Assembly (NCBI RefSeq): GCF_000003195.3
Contig: NC_012877.2
Coordinates: 9,960,855-10,024,854 of the forward strand
DNA length: 64,000 nucleotides
From: Sorghum bicolor
Taxonomy: Eukaryota > Streptophyta > Magnoliopsida > Poales > Poaceae
Direction of reading: 5' to 3'
Below, piece by piece: positions 32,540-45,967 of this stretch (its first letter is position 1; each line of letters starts with the position of its first letter). The position numbers were made by a program, and so were the translations under genes. The notes under the pieces were generated by a model that was given only the letters and a program-made list of their open reading frames with translations, did not search any database and was not told the DNA's origin.

Positions 32540-34200
32540 TGTTGATGGTCCTTAAGTATCAAATTTAATAATCAAATAAACAAAGAAAAGGATCCAAATG
32601 AAATCAACATCTAGACTTAGGGTTTTATCTGACAGAATTCCACGAGTTTCGGTGTTTGTCTATTTTTGCAGGGGGTTATCAGGAAATACGGAAGAAAGGC
32701 CCACACGTCGGGATTACATAGAGATATTAATGTGCCGCACAATTATCTTACATCTAGAAGACTCCAGAAGCCACGAGACCGAAGCGGAGACGAAACGGGG
32801 CCAGAGGCAGGGCGCCCGCCCTGTTCCCCTGGGTGCCCGCCCCCTCCCTGAGTCCAATCAGGACTCTGCTTCGTGGGAGATCTCCACCGACCTAAAGGAT
32901 CAAGGATAATCGTTCAATCTAAGTCGGTTTGATCCAACGGCCCATATTCACTTGAAGGGACTATAAAACCAGACCCTCTGGCCCCTGGAGGAGGGAGCCT
33001 CTCAACCCTAATTCATTATTCCTCAAGGGAGAAGAAGCCTCTGATCAAGATTAGAGCCACCACATCAATTAGATATCTAGATTAGCATAGCTACATAGGA
33101 TTAGAACTAGAAGGAGTCAATCTTCGATTGGTTTCCGGATCTGTCAAGAGGATTCTTGGTAATTCTCTAATTGTGCTTCTAATTGCTTTCTAATTATCTT
33201 TGTTCTTCAATATTATGAATATGACTTTGTTCTACTTCAATATATTGCTTATGACTTTGCTCTACTTGCTTATATTCAAGATTATATTGTTCTTAGTTTA
33301 TCATAGTTATATACTTGGCTTAGTTAGATTGGATCTATATACATGCTTAGGGTCGTATAGCGTTTATCCATCGGATCCATGGGTAAATGATAGATATTGT
33401 GTAGGCGTGGTGCTTATACCGTATTTATCTGCGATTGTACCCAATATGCCAGATCGTGGGGTAGTTCGTGATAGTGACAGCTTCATTGATTCTTATATAG
33501 TCCCCTCTCGTGTATTGGGCTGGCAGAGCAACATTATTATAGGGGAGTGATTGCTATGTTTCTCATTTACCTTGCTAATATCACTATGCATGGGCGTAGT
33601 CTTGTCTCGCAATGATTGCTAAGTATGCTTGCACTAATTATGATCATGCTAAACTATATAGTTGATAATAACTTAGTAAATATTCTTGTAGTTCATTCTA
33701 ATTCCATGCTAATGACTTTCTAGAGTATGTAATTGAGGTACTTATCATATTTAATATGTGGCTAAGTTATGATCAGATTAATTATCTTTGTCACTATTCA
33801 TTACTTCATATATCTTTTATGTGACACTTACCCCTGTATGAAAGAATTAGATATATGTTCTCAATTATACATGCAATGATAGATACTCAATCTCATATTC
33901 TATTCTGTAATCAATATTGATGATTGCTAATCCCTTCCTAGTGGTAAAAATATAAATAACGATACCTGGAATACTTCCCGGTTAAAATGCTACATCGGTA
34001 TTAATCTGTGCGCTTGCAGATCCCATTCATTATTTATTTAGAAGAGCAATTGCATATTTCAATACCGCGTCTCTCATATCATGCTGGGGATGACAACTTG
34101 GCTTAAGTGGTGTGAGGGATAGGTTTAGCATTTTTGGCACCGTTACTAGAATTAGGAGAACTTAGTCTACTTTTGGTAATGATGTTGAGAATACCCAACA
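32540..34200 (+). repeat. 5' LTR of Element 5
   Basis: It starts TGTTGATGG (the 3' LTR has TGTTGACGG) and ends CCCAACA. The visible differences from 39167-40827 are mostly C/T. Confidence 0.93.
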
Positions 34201-34208
34201 AGTATTTT

Positions 34209-34226
34209 TGGCGCCGTTGCCGGGGA
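34209..34226 (+). other. Primer-binding site (tRNA-Asp), Element 5
   Basis: TGGCGCCGTTGCCGGGGA, 8 nt after the LTR. Confidence 0.88.
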
Positions 34227-34516
34227 AGGTTGATTACTAATCAGGAATGGAATAAAAGATTTTGAGTTATCATTTGCATCACTAATATGATTGAGCTTAT
34301 CTATTCTCTCATACAGTTTTACCCTGATATTTTTCTATTTTATCTTATGCAGGGGAATGTATGAATAGAAGACATCTTCCAGGAAATTTTGTTGACAATC
34401 CCGAAGCATTATTCAAGAAGACGAGAGCCAAGCTCAAGAAGAGATCATCAACACTTCAGTAAGAAGCTTCATCCAATCAAGAAGATCACCGGAACTTGTC
34501 TTCAGAGTTCGAAGCC

Positions 34517-37004
34517 ATGGCGAACAAATCAATCCGCGAGTTCTCAGCTCCCACTATGGACAACATCCGCACTGGACCTGCTGCAGAGATCGATTGCTAC
34601 TTTGAGCTCAAGCCTGGACTTATCAACATGGTGCAATCCAACCAGTTCTGTGGGAAGGCACACGAAGATGCTAGTGCTCATCTACAACACTTCCTGGAGA
34701 TTTGCAACACATTTACCATATCAGGAGTTTCCAAAGATGCTATACTACTTCGCCTCTTCCCATTCTCACTGTTAGAAAGAGCGAAGCAGTGGTTCTACGC
34801 TACAAAGGAGAAGAATACTACGTGGGTACTCTGCTCAACAAACTTCCTGGCTAAGTTCTTTCCCATGGGCAAGACCAATGCTCTCCGTGGGAAGATTACA
34901 AGTTTTCAGCAATAAAATGATGAATCTGTTCCAGAAGCATGAGAGCACTTTCAAGTCTACATCCTAGAATGTCCCCATCATGGAATGGAGAGTTGGCTAT
35001 TGATGCAGACGTTTTATCATGGGCTCGGCAACAGTGCTCGAGAAACCATGGATGCTGTAGCTAGAGAAGCATTCTTATCACTTACTATACCACAAGCCAC
35101 AGCTCTTGTGGAGAAGATGGCGTCCAACCAAAGCTGGAATGAAGAGAGGACCCAGACACGCAAGAGAGGTGGAGGTATGCATCAGCTGAAGGAGGTAGAC
35201 ATGCTGTCTGCAAAGCTAGACCTGCTCATGAAGAAGCTCGACGATAGAGCTGGAGATAAGAAGGAAGTGATGCACATCTACGACTCTCACATGACTTGTG
35301 AGGAGTGTGGAGATACTGGACACTCAGGCAACCACTGCCCTGAGATGCTTGAGGATGTGAACTACATCATCAACAACAACAACAACTACTACAACCGTTC
35401 TCAACAAAATCAAGGTTGGAATCAACAGAGGCCTAACTACTCAGGTAATTATCAAGGTAATAATTCTTACAACAACAATAATAATAATTTTCCACCTTTG
35501 AGAGAGTTAGTGTCTAATCAAGGAAAGCTAATGGATAACCTATCTAAGAAATTGACATCTAATGATAAAATGCTAGAAAATATAAATAATAGAATGGATA
35601 ATTTCTCTACTGCCATCAAGAATCAAATTAGCTTTAATAAAATGATTGAATCTCAGTTAAATCAAATAGCTGCTGCTGTTCCTGCTACTAACCCCGGTAC
35701 AACTGGAAGGATTAGAATCTGCAAATCTTGTAGACATGTTTAATGCAGGTAATTGGAGTAACCTCGTCACTGAATTTACCACTGACCTTCTGCCGGTCAA
35801 GAGAGGTGATCCAGGACGCCCCGTCATCCCGATCTCCATCGGCATGGTGGACGTCCCAGAAGCACTCTGCGCCTTTGGCTCTAGTGTCAACATTATACCC
35901 AGGGTACTCTATGAAAAATTCTTTACATATCCTTTATTAGAGACAACCATGTGTTTGCAGTTTGCAGATCAGACGATAACTTTTCCAAAAGGAATATTGA
36001 AGAACCTTTGTGTCCGAGTTGGTACCTTGTACGCCCCAGCAGACTTTGTAGTGGTAGAGACTGGAAATGATGAGAGGGCACCCATCATCTTAGGGAGGCC
36101 ATTCTTGAACACCGCGGGAGCTATCATCTACGCCAGTGCTGCCAAGATCAGTTTCTACATCAAAGGGAGGAAGGAGACATTTTTCTTCAAGAACAAGACT
36201 ACACAAATTCCAGATCAATCCAGACATGAATCAAGGAAGAGGACCAACAGGAGGAACAGGAACAAGCAAGTGTGGACCGAGTCAGCTAAGATGGTCACTG
36301 TAGTTCATGGAGGTCAAGATTATCAACTTAAGTTACCATTTTTGACCAAGAAGGATGACCCAGGAATGCCAAGCATCTATTGCTCAATAAATGGATACAG
36401 CTTCTACAAGACGTTTTGCGACACTGGATCGGGCGTCAACATAATGGCCGCAGTCACCTATCGGCTCTTGTTCGGAACCATGCCCCTAAAACCAACATAT
36501 ATTCAGCTCCAGATGGCAGATCAGACATTTCGAGAAGTTAAAGGAACAGTAACTGATGTCCCAGTCAAAATAGACGATCATTTTGTCTACACAGACTTTC
36601 AGGTTATTGACATGGGAGAAGATGAATACGATCCACCCATCATCCTTGGAAGACCGTTCCTCAGCACCGTTAAAGCAATTATCTACATTGGAACCGGAGA
36701 AGTCCATATGCACTTCCCCTCAGAGAAGGTACGATATTATTTTACTGACCCTAACTATACAGTTGAAGAATCTAAGCAGGTAAGAAAACAACGCAACCGC
36801 AACCAGAGGAGGCAAATCATCAAGGACGGATGGGCAGACTACGAAGGAGAAGTGATAAGGTCAGAAGACGTAGAGTTTAAACAGAATTATCCAGAGGAGA
36901 CCGTAGCACCGAGTCAGGTATAGAAAGAGAAGATAACTATACATGAAGAAGAGGCACCGCCGGAAGTCCCGACTACGCCACCCAACGAATCCCAGAACAA
37001 TTGA
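34517..37004 (+). pseudogene. Gag-double protease of Element 5, decayed
   Basis: It has the same layout as the frame at 8134: capsid region, CCHC knuckle CEECGDTGHSGNHC (near 35300), Asn-rich linker, first protease-like domain (FGSSVN at about 35877, where the catalytic Asp reads Ala: CAFGSSVN), second with DTGSGVN (about 36420), and ILGRPFL after each. Disabling changes are TAA at 34913, a TGA in the following codons (near 34941), a deletion of about 10 bp near 35700 that shifts the frame, and TAG at 36921. The final stop is TGA 37002. Confidence 0.88.
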
Positions 37005-39151
37005 GAAAATGGAGAGTCCTGTTCGGAGGACTTAAAAACACCGAACGCCTTGCCAAGAGGTAAACTTGGTAGTTATCCTTTCCCTTTCAATTATTTTACT
37101 TAGTTAATCATATTCATACTATCTTAAAAATAAAATAAAAATGTGAAAAACCGTAAGCCCCATGTGAGTATACGAGTGGCATAAAACCCATAAGTACATT
37201 CACTGTGGTGGCATAAAAATAAAATAAATATTTCTTTTCTGTTTTATAAAATAAAAATATAAAAACAGGGAGTAACAATTATTAAGGAGTCTCAAAATGA
37301 TAAAGGCTAGATATTTATGCTAACACTTAATCATTTCCACAAGCTTTGTTGTCTATTTGAGCTCCACAGAATTTAAGAATCAAGAAGATTAGCAGACGGA
37401 GGACATTCTAATCGCTGTCAGAATGCTGCTGACTTTCAAATACACCTCTGTCACCTGCTAGCTACATCAAGAGAAATTACGTCAAAATTCAGCTTGGGGG
37501 AGAGCACCCCCATTTATCCCGATAAGTATTTCTATCTATCTATCTATGTTTATACTTATATTATTTTAGAATATAAATATACATAACTATGAAAAACCAA
37601 ATAAAGATTTTATGCTTCTATATATATATATATATCTTTTGCTTAGTGTGTTTAATAAATAAATAAAGTGGCTATGCTAATCTGTATCTAAATAAAACTC
37701 AAGCATGGATATGATGAATAGTTGCTCTGCCTAATTTGCATATTTTAAGTTCTCTCTCAAGTTTAGACATAACTGTTATAATTTAAAGCTTGCTCTAGAC
37801 CTAAACTTGTGGGATGAAAACTTGATCTGAAGTCTAAATTGTTAACGGATATGATATAGGAAGGTTGAGCTACTGTTTATCTGTTCCTAGAGATGCTAGA
37901 ATTCTGGAGAATTTTATCTTTAAAATTCTTTAAAATATCGCATGATGAGTTCCTGTATGATGAGAGTTTTAAATTCCTACCACAGCCATATATACATGCT
38001 TGCTAGACTTTGAGCCACACATTTACTATTTACTGCTTATGAGCATTGAGTGTGGTCAAGCTGTCTAGACCCTTAGGAGCTTGTCATGTGGTTAAATCAA
38101 GATTTCACTTGCACGTTCACTCATATATGCTACTTCTACTCCGGAAGTACCATCCACATATATCCATCCATTTCCATCTCCAGAATCACCCAAAAATATT
38201 CTACTCCTAAACTAGGAGAGAATAGCCAAAAATATTTCTGTTTTTCCTTGTGAAATAAATGCTCAAGTTATCTTGTTACTACCACTTGCTATATTATCTC
38301 AAGAGATGAGTTCTCTAAAAAAAAGATACGAGGAAATAAAAAGGGGCAAGTGCCCGGAACCTCGAAAGAAAAGAAAAAAGTGAGACGAGAGGTAAAAATG
38401 GACAAGTGTCCGACAGTAGAATTAGGGGTACAAGATACCCACCTGAGAGAAAAGAAAAAGAAGAGCATCTCATTCTCCTCATAAAGTTTCAAAAAGCAAG
38501 GAAGGTATGTATCCCCTCAAAGAGCAAAAGTATAATTAGGCTTTCACCATTGTTATCACCATCATCACCATATACCATTCATTCGCCACACATGCACATC
38601 TTGATTTGACTTATTGATTTGTTTCTTTGGATCCATGGTTTGACTATACAATAAATGTCTTGTAAGTATGTATACTTTATCTCCCACCTATGAGCTCCAG
38701 ATATTAAAGCTTTATTAGAATAGGGTGAGAGAGAAGGCAATGTCACTATGATTTATACCACAAATACTACATATTTTGAGAGAAGGCATATACCATCACT
38801 GCCTTGGTAAGGATCCAGAAATACCACAAAAGAGAGATCTGAGAGAGTCATACAAAGGAATCTCTAAGTTTTATTTGAAAATCTGCAAAAACACCAGAGC
38901 TGTAGCTGATCAAGAATAAGAGACATGGCACTTGACTAGACTGTTCTATCTTTTAACTACTCAAGACAGAAGTGACGGTTACAAGTCCCATGGTAGAAGG
39001 TAAAGTAAGTAAGTTTTAACTCTTGACAGTTTACTCTAAGTCAGAGATGAGATCTTATTTAAAAACATGTGTATCGTCAATTTTTTTAAGATATTGCAAC
39101 AACTTATGATCCATTACTAAGTCTATCCTTGCTCAGGAACGAGCAAGAGGT
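37005..39151 (+). other. 3' non-coding region of Element 5
   Basis: It is collinear with 10624-12795, including the post-stop hairpins (GTTCGG 37021 / CCGAAC 37041; CCAAG 37053 / CTTGG 37065) and the cluster at 38329-38440. No gene is seen. Confidence 0.7.
38329..38440 (+). other. Conserved hairpin cluster (Element 5 copy)
   Basis: CGAGG/CCTCG encloses GGGC-AAGT-GCCC (38344-38355). GGAC-AAGT-GTCC (38400-38411) and GGGTA-CAAGA-TACCC (38426-38440) follow. Confidence 0.65.
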
Positions 39152-39166
39152 AAGCTTGGGGGAGTT
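39152..39166 (+). other. Polypurine tract, Element 5
   Basis: AAGCTTGGGGGAGTT lies directly before the 3' LTR. Confidence 0.8.
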
Positions 39167-40827
39167 TGTTGACGGTCCTTAAGTATCAAATTTAATAATC
39201 AAATAAACAAAGAAAAGGATCCAAATGAAATCAACATCTAGACTTAGGGTTTTATCTGACAGAATTCCACGAGTTTTGGTGTTTGTCTATTTCTGCAGGG
39301 GGTTATCAAGAAATACGGAAGAAAGGCCCACATGTTGGGATTACATAGAGATATTAACGTGCCGCGCAATTATCTTACATCTAGAAGACTCCAGAAGCCA
39401 CGAGACCGAAGCGGAGACGAAACGGGGCCAGAGGCAGGGCGCCCGCCCTGTTCCCCTGGGCGCCCGCCCCCTCCCTGAGTCTAACCAGGACTCTGCTTCG
39501 TGGGAGATCTCCACCGACCTAAAGGATCAAGAATAACCGTTCAATCTAAGTCGGTTTGATCCAACGGCCCATATTCACTTGAAGGGACTATAAAACCAGA
39601 CCCCCTGGCCCCTGGAGGAGGGAGCCTCTCAACCCTAATTCATTATTTCTCAAGGGAGAAGAAGCCTCTGATCAAGATTAGAGCCACCACATCAATTAGA
39701 TATCTAGATTAGCATAGCTACATAGGATTAGAACTAGAAGGAGTCAATCTTCGATTGGTTTCCGGATCTGTCAAGAGGATTCTTGGTAATTCTCTAATTG
39801 TGCTTCTAATTCCTTTCTAATTATCTTTGTTCTTCAATATTATGAATATAACTTTGTTCTACTTCAATATATTGCTTATGACTTTGCTCTACTTGCTATA
39901 TTCAAGATTATATTGTTCTTAGTTTATCATAGTTACGTACTTGGCTTAGTTAGATTGGATCTATATACATGCTTAGGATCGTATAGCGTTTATCCATCGG
40001 ATCCATGGGTAAATGATAGATATTGTGTATGCGTGGTGCTTATACCGTATTTATCTGCGATTGTACCCAATATGCCAGATCGTGGGGTAGTTCGTGATAG
40101 TGACAGCTTCATTGATTCTTATATAGTCCCCCTCTCGTGTATTGGGCTGGCAGAGCAACATTATTACAGGGGAGTGATTGCTATATTTCTCATTTACCTT
40201 GCTAATATCACTATGCATGGGCGTAGTCTTGTCTCGCAATGATTGCTAAGTATGCTTGCACTAATTATGATATTGCTAAACTATATAGTTGAGAATAACT
40301 TAGGAAATATTCTTGTAGTTCGTTCTAATTCTATGCTAATGACTTTCTAGAGTATCTAATTGAGGTGCTTATCATATTTAATATGTGGCTAAGTTATGAT
40401 CAGATTAATTATCTTTGTCACTATTCATTACTTCATATATCTTTTATGTGACACTTACCCCTGTATGAAAGAGTTAGATATATGTTCTCAATTATACATG
40501 CAGTGATAGATACTCAATCTCATATTCTATTCTGTAATCAATATTGATGATTGCTAATCCCTTCCCAGTGGTAAAAATATAAATAACGATACCTGGAATA
40601 CTTCCCGGTTAAAATGCTACATCGGTATTAATCTGTGCGCTTGCAGATCTCATTCATTATTTATTTAGAAGAGTAATTGCATATTTCAATACCGCGTCTC
40701 TCATATCATGGTGGGGATGACAATTTGGCTTAAGTGGTGTGAGGGATAGGTTTGGCATTTTTGGCACCGTTACTAGAATTAGGAGAACTTAGTCTACTTT
40801 TGGTAATGATGTTAAGAATACCCAACA
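39167..40827 (+). repeat. 3' LTR of Element 5
   Basis: This partner of 32540-34200 has equal length and is followed by GTTCC. Confidence 0.93.
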
Positions 40828-41244
40828 GTTCCTACTACTAGGACTACTTTAACTACTATTTTTTCCTCTCTTATCTCTTCTCCTCCCTAGTCTACTTCTG
40901 CTGCAATTCTCTATGCCAGCCAACTCTTCCCTCTCTACTCTTCTACTACTATCCTCTCTGATATTCTACTACTCTCCTCTCTTTTCTCCTCTCTACTCTT
41001 CTACTCATCTCTGCTACTAGTAATTCTAGTTCTAAGTAATGCACAGAACTAGATATCTCTTATCTCTACTACTAGTAGTTCTAGTTCTAAGTAGTACTAG
41101 TAGTTCTGCAGTTCTAAGTAATTTGCCTGGTCTCTTATCCCTAATCTCTTCAGCAGCCACTACTACATATCTCTTATCTTTCTACCATGATTCTTAGTGC
41201 ACTCTTTTTTATTCTCTAATACACAATTTGCTTCTTCTTGTAAG

Positions 41245-41516
41245 AACCTCAAAAAAATGAATATGAGAGAAGGCGGGATGCACAAGTGGCGGCGGTAGAA
41301 AAGAGAATGCAAGAACTGGGACTGAAAAAATTAGCCAAAGATTTAAATAACTCTCTACCTGAATCTTCAACAAAAAAGGGGAAAAAATCAGCAAACAAGA
41401 AATCAAGTAGTGAAGATTCGGATTCATCGGAGTATCTCCTTGACAGTGATGATCAAGGAGAGAGTGATGATGATGACACTGAATCTGATGATCAGCCACA
41501 ACCCCTAGCAACCAAG
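41245..41516 (+). CDS. Transposase_24-type protein, exon 2
   Basis: The acceptor is TTGTAAG and the donor AAG followed by GTAAAT. It encodes a charged region (NEYERRRDAQVAAVEKRMQE, then a Lys/Ser stretch and an Asp/Glu/Ser-rich acidic stretch). This is the usual N-terminal region of Ptta/En/Spm-type proteins (EYE-R-D...ERMQ-LGL). It joins the first exon in phase 1 and the next in phase 0. Confidence 0.75.
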
Positions 41517-41694
41517 GTAAATACTTGAAGTTAGTATTCCCTAAATTATTATTAGTGTTTCTCATGAGCTATTGTGTAGGTGATATGGCATGATCATGAC
41601 AAAAATCTTTTTCTTACAAACTAATAATGCCCATTGTCATATCTGTATAATATGAATACATTTCTCAGTTGTATGACACTTGTTTTTTCCACAG

Positions 41695-41760
41695 TATCCT
41701 CCAGGGTTCACTCCTAGTCCTAGAGGCAGAGCTTCAAAGAGGAAGAAGGCAGGTGACAAG
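41695..41760 (+). CDS. Transposase_24-type protein, exon 3, left part
   Basis: After the acceptor TTCCACAG come 22 codons rich in Pro, Arg and Lys, ending at the target duplication ACAAG. Element 4 is inserted here. The exon continues at 49459 in the same frame. Confidence 0.8.
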
Positions 41761-43031
41761 TGTTGACGGTCCTTAATGCACATATTTAACCATCAATTAA
41801 TCATAGAAAAGGATCCAAATGCAACCAACACCTAGACTTAGGGTTTTATCTGACAGAATTCCACGAGTTTTGGTGTTTGTCTATTTCTGCAGGGGGTTAT
41901 CAGGAAATATGGAGGAAAGGCCCACACGTCGGGTTTACATAGAGATATTAACGTGCCGCGCAATTTTCTATCATCTAGAAGACTCCAGAAGCCACAGGAC
42001 CGAAGCGGAAGCCGAGAGGCCTCAGGGACAGGGCGCCCGCCCTAGTCCTGAGGGCGCCCGCCCTCCCCCCTAGACCAATCAGGGTGAAGTTCGGGGATCA
42101 TGCTCCACCGACCTAATACTTCAAGGAAAACCACACGATCAATGTCGGTTTGATCCGACGGCCCAGATTCACTTGAAGGGACTATAAAACCAGACCCCCT
42201 GGCCCCTGGAGATCATACCTCTTCTACAGAATCAAAGCTAGGGTTTCAATTCTTCATCCAAGTAGAGAGGATCCCTCTAGTTCTTCTAGTTCTACCTCTA
42301 GTTCATCTAGATCTAGTTCTAGTTCTAGTTCTAGTTCCTCTAGTTCTAGTTCTAGTTAGTTCTAGTTGTAATCTAGAAAATAGGGAGAGAGAAGAGGAGA
42401 GCGGAGGAGGAGCCGGATCTGTCGGATCTTCCTCAACATTGTACTTTTGCAGCAACTGGTTCGTCCTTCATCGTTCTCCAGGTTCTTCAACTCATAATTC
42501 CTGAGTTCTTTAATTACTTTTATTTACATTCAAGTTATTTATTGGATTCCCGCTTGCATCAAGTGCTCTAGTCTTTATAACGCTAGAGTAGTTATTAATA
42601 GATTAGACGTGGTGTTTAGTCTTGCGATTACCTAGAATTGCACCCAATCCTACGGATTGTTGTGGTAGCCCTAGGGTAGTGACAGCCCTAACGGTCGACG
42701 TATTCCACCACGTTCGGATCGGTGTTTGTAGGACCGTAGTCAGACCTTCCTAGCCCCCTTCTCATCTCTTTCTGTGGTTAGTGCTCTGATGTCCCGATAT
42801 AGATAATCTTGAAGTAATTCTTGATTCTTAGATCAACTAGAGAACTCTCAGGAAACTTCCTCTCTTCCCACCAAAAATATTCATATAGTTATCCTTGGGT
42901 GATCTTGGATCTTAATTAGTACACTCACGTTCTCTGTGGAAAATCGATACACTGGAATACTCCCGGGTGAAAGCTACATCGGTATCCGTGCGCTTGCGGA
43001 TTTTTTCTGTTTGCTTTTAAAATACCCAACA
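41761..43031 (+). repeat. 5' LTR of Element 4
   Basis: U3 (first ~440 bp, two GC boxes and TATAAAA at 42183) is like Element 2. R-U5 is unrelated and includes a TCTAGT microsatellite (about 42266-42365). It ends CCCAACA. Confidence 0.92.
42266..42365. repeat. TCTAGT-type microsatellite in the LTR
   Basis: Repeated TTCTAGTTCTAG lies just downstream of the expected start of transcription. The array differs in length from the 3' LTR copy (about 48690-48790), which explains most of the 8-bp LTR length difference. Confidence 0.8.
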
Positions 43032-43038
43032 AGCTTTC

Positions 43039-43056
43039 TGGCGCCGTTGCCGGGGA
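43039..43056 (+). other. Primer-binding site (tRNA-Asp), Element 4
   Basis: TGGCGCCGTTGCCGGGGA, 7 nt after the LTR. Confidence 0.88.
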
Positions 43057-44744
43057 ACGGTAGCTGTGCTAGTTTCGAACCAAGTCGTCCGTGTATCCTT
43101 TTTCTTTTCCTTTTATACCACACTCACCTTACCATTTTCACCATACCACATGGATTAATGAGCATGGAATTTATTTCATAGCCACTACATTTACTCCATG
43201 CTCATATGCAATATCTTCACAATCCATTGGTCTCTCCAACATCACCACATTCGAGATCTCCAACCCCCTCTTCCTTTCTATTCATAAAAACTTTAAAAGG
43301 GTGGTTGTCGATGCATATGTCTATATTAAATATTGCAGATCTCGTTGAGTTGATCTTGATATAGGTCAGCGTTGGAGGGGAAACCACTTCACTGACATAA
43401 ATTGATGGTTTCCCAAGGACAAGCTTAGTGTCCTAAAACAAGCACCGATCAGATTGTAACATGAGCTTTTAATTATTTGCATCATTACCTTGTGTTTTGA
43501 GCATATAAGGATAATTGTAAAAAAAATTCCTTCGGGTATTCTTGTCACTAACCTTTCCAGGATTGGAGCAAGAAGATCGGATGAATGACAAGCACAAGGT
43601 ATGTCCAACCAATCATCATACAACATTGAATTAAATTCATCCAAACTTGAATTTTGCAAAATTCAAGCTTGGGGGAGTACTTTACATAAAAACATCCTTT
43701 GCCATGTTGCTATGTTGGTTGTCCTTACCTTTGAGACATGCTCAATTTGTTAAATACTAATCACACTACTTCATCTCCACTTGAGTAGATCTCTATAAAT
43801 GCTCTCATGCCACCTTTATTTGCTTTAGTATATGTCTAGGTTTGGAGTAGTTTCATTTATCTCTTAATTAAGCATGGTGCTTAGTTTAGGAATGATGATT
43901 TTACTTCCAAGGGATTTTAAATTAAGCATGATGCTTAGGTTAAAATGCCCTCCTAAATCAAATTAGACATGGTGTCTAGGTTGATCTTTGAGCCGATAGT
44001 ATGCTATAGCAGATATGGGATATTTTATTGGACTAACCCCTGCAGGAAAACTTTCAATACCGACCTAGGAAGTCCTGAGACAAACTCACATTGGAGACAA
44101 AGAGAGAGACACATGAAGTTTAACAATTTACACAAGGAAGACATAGCTCACAAGAGATGATCCATGGAGGGTGCCACAAACATGATGCACAACTGCTAAG
44201 AAAGGAAAGCTTCCACAAGGTGATACTGTACCATCACTCTTCAAGTAAGGTAACATCTTAAGGTACTTGACTATCACTTTTATAAGTTTCTCCTTGGTTC
44301 TAGCGTTCACATGAATAAAAGAGACAAACATGTATGATTTACAACTCTAGATTAACCAACCCAGTCGATTCAATATGTTTAGTCCTTCCACCTTTGTGAT
44401 TCCACACTCCTAATCATATGAACTAAAATGTTGCACACTCAATCTTTGGAAGATATATATATATAAAAAGTAACATAAATATAGATAGATTATCTTTCCA
44501 TTGGGTTGAGCGATCTGATCTAACAAATGTTTTAAATGCTACACTCATGATCTTATTATCCAACAACTTTGTCTTGCTCACTATGCTTAAGGTTAGAGAA
44601 GAACAAATACACTTTTGGTTCTGTTGGTGTTTTCCACCAATAGGCCCATGCACTTGATCTCTGCCTTGTCTCTATGAGCAGGTACACTTCGAGCAAAATA
44701 TGAAGGACTTTTACAACTCCCAGACTCCACCAAGTGAAGAACCT
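43057..44744 (+). other. Unrelated non-coding segment in Element 4
   Basis: No gene is recognised. An internal CAAGCTTGGGGGAGTAC at about 43663-43679 looks like a polypurine tract, and the AT-rich text around it resembles the 3' part of another retrotransposon. This segment replaces the Gag-coding part found in Elements 2 and 5. Confidence 0.55.
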
Positions 44745-45967
44745 AGATATATGAGCACAAACACACTGGAGATACTAGACACTGAGGCAATCACTGCCCT
44801 AAGATGCTTGAGGACATAACTACTGGAGTAACCCCGTTGTGGAAGTAATTACTGACCTTCTGCCGGTCAAGAGAGACAACCCAGGACGCCCCGTCATCCC
44901 GATCTCCATCGGCATGGTGGACTTCCTAGAAGCACTCTGCGACTTTGGCTCCAGCGTCAACATTATGCCCAAGCCTGCAGATCAGACACTAAGTTTCCCA
45001 AAGGGAATATTGAAGAACCTCTACGTCCGAGTTGGTACCTTATACGCTCCAGCAGACTTCGTGGTGATAGAGACTGATACTGATGAGAGGGCACCCATCA
45101 TTCTAGGGAGGTCATTCCTGAACACCTCGAGAGCAGTCATCCACGCTAGTGCTGCCAAGATCAGTTCCTACATCAAAGGGAGGAAGGAGACATTTTCCTT
45201 CAAGAACAAGACTACACAAATCTCAGAGCAATCCCGACATGAAACAAGGAAGAGGACCAACAGGAGGAACAGGAACAAGCAAATGTGGACCGAGTCAGCT
45301 AATATGGTCACTGCAGTTCAAGGAGGTCAAGATCATCTATTTAAGTCACCGTTCCTGACCAAAAAGGAAGACCCAGGCATGCCAAGCATCCAGTGCTCCA
45401 TTAATGGATATAACTTCTAGAAGACGCTTTGCGACACCGGGTCAGGCATCAACATAATGGCCGCAGTCACCTATCAACTCCTGTTCGGAACCATACCCCT
45501 AAAACCGACATACATTTAGCTCCAGATGGAAGATCAGACATTCCGAAAAGTTGAAGGTTATTGACATGGGAGAAGACGAGCACGATCCACCCATCATCCT
45601 TGCAAGACCGTTCCTCAGCACTGTTAAAGCAATCATCTAGATTGGAACCAGAGAAGTCCACATGCACTTCCCCTCTAACAAGGTACGCCGCTATTTTACT
45701 GACCTTAATTATATAGTTGAAGACTCTAAGCAGGTCAGGACAAGAAGACGACGACGCAACCGCAACCAGAGGAGGCAAATCATCAAGGACGGATGGGTAG
45801 ACTATGAAGGAGAAGTTGTAAGGTTTGAAGACATACAGCTTGAACAGAACTGTCCTGAGGAGACCGTAGCACCGAGTCAGGTGTGGAGAGAGAAGATAGT
45901 TATACACGAAGACCAGGCGCCGCCGGAACCACCGACTACGCCATCTAGCGAATCCCAGGACGAATGA
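44745..45967 (+). pseudogene. Remnant of zinc knuckle and double protease, Element 4
   Basis: A broken CCHC region (near 44765-44820) is joined to the first protease-like domain (LCDFGSSVNIMP near 44935, ILGRSFLN near 45100, with an internal deletion in between). The basic linker and second domain (DTGSGINIMA near 45430) follow and the tail ends at TGA 45965. TAG at 45418, another at 45519, a deletion near 45550 and further stops break the second domain. Gag is absent. Homology to 9360-10623 of Element 2 is clear. Confidence 0.85.

Larger units (their letters stand above)
32540..40827 (+). mobile_element. Element 5: second Gag/double-protease element, nearly the twin of Element 2
   Basis: It is 8,288 bp with LTRs of 1,661 bp each and a perfect target duplication GTTCC (32535-32539 and 40828-40832). 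Structure and sequence follow Element 2 closely. It has no RT or integrase. It is in the same orientation as the host gene, inside its first intron. Confidence 0.93.
31437..41244 (+). other. Intron 1 of the Transposase_24 gene, carrying Element 5
   Basis: It begins GTAGAC and ends CTTGTAAG, 9.8 kb, of which 8.3 kb is Element 5. The stretch 31437-32539 is AT-rich with no gene. From 40833 to 41200 it is pyrimidine-rich with many TCTACT and CTCTCC repeats before the acceptor. Confidence 0.6.
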
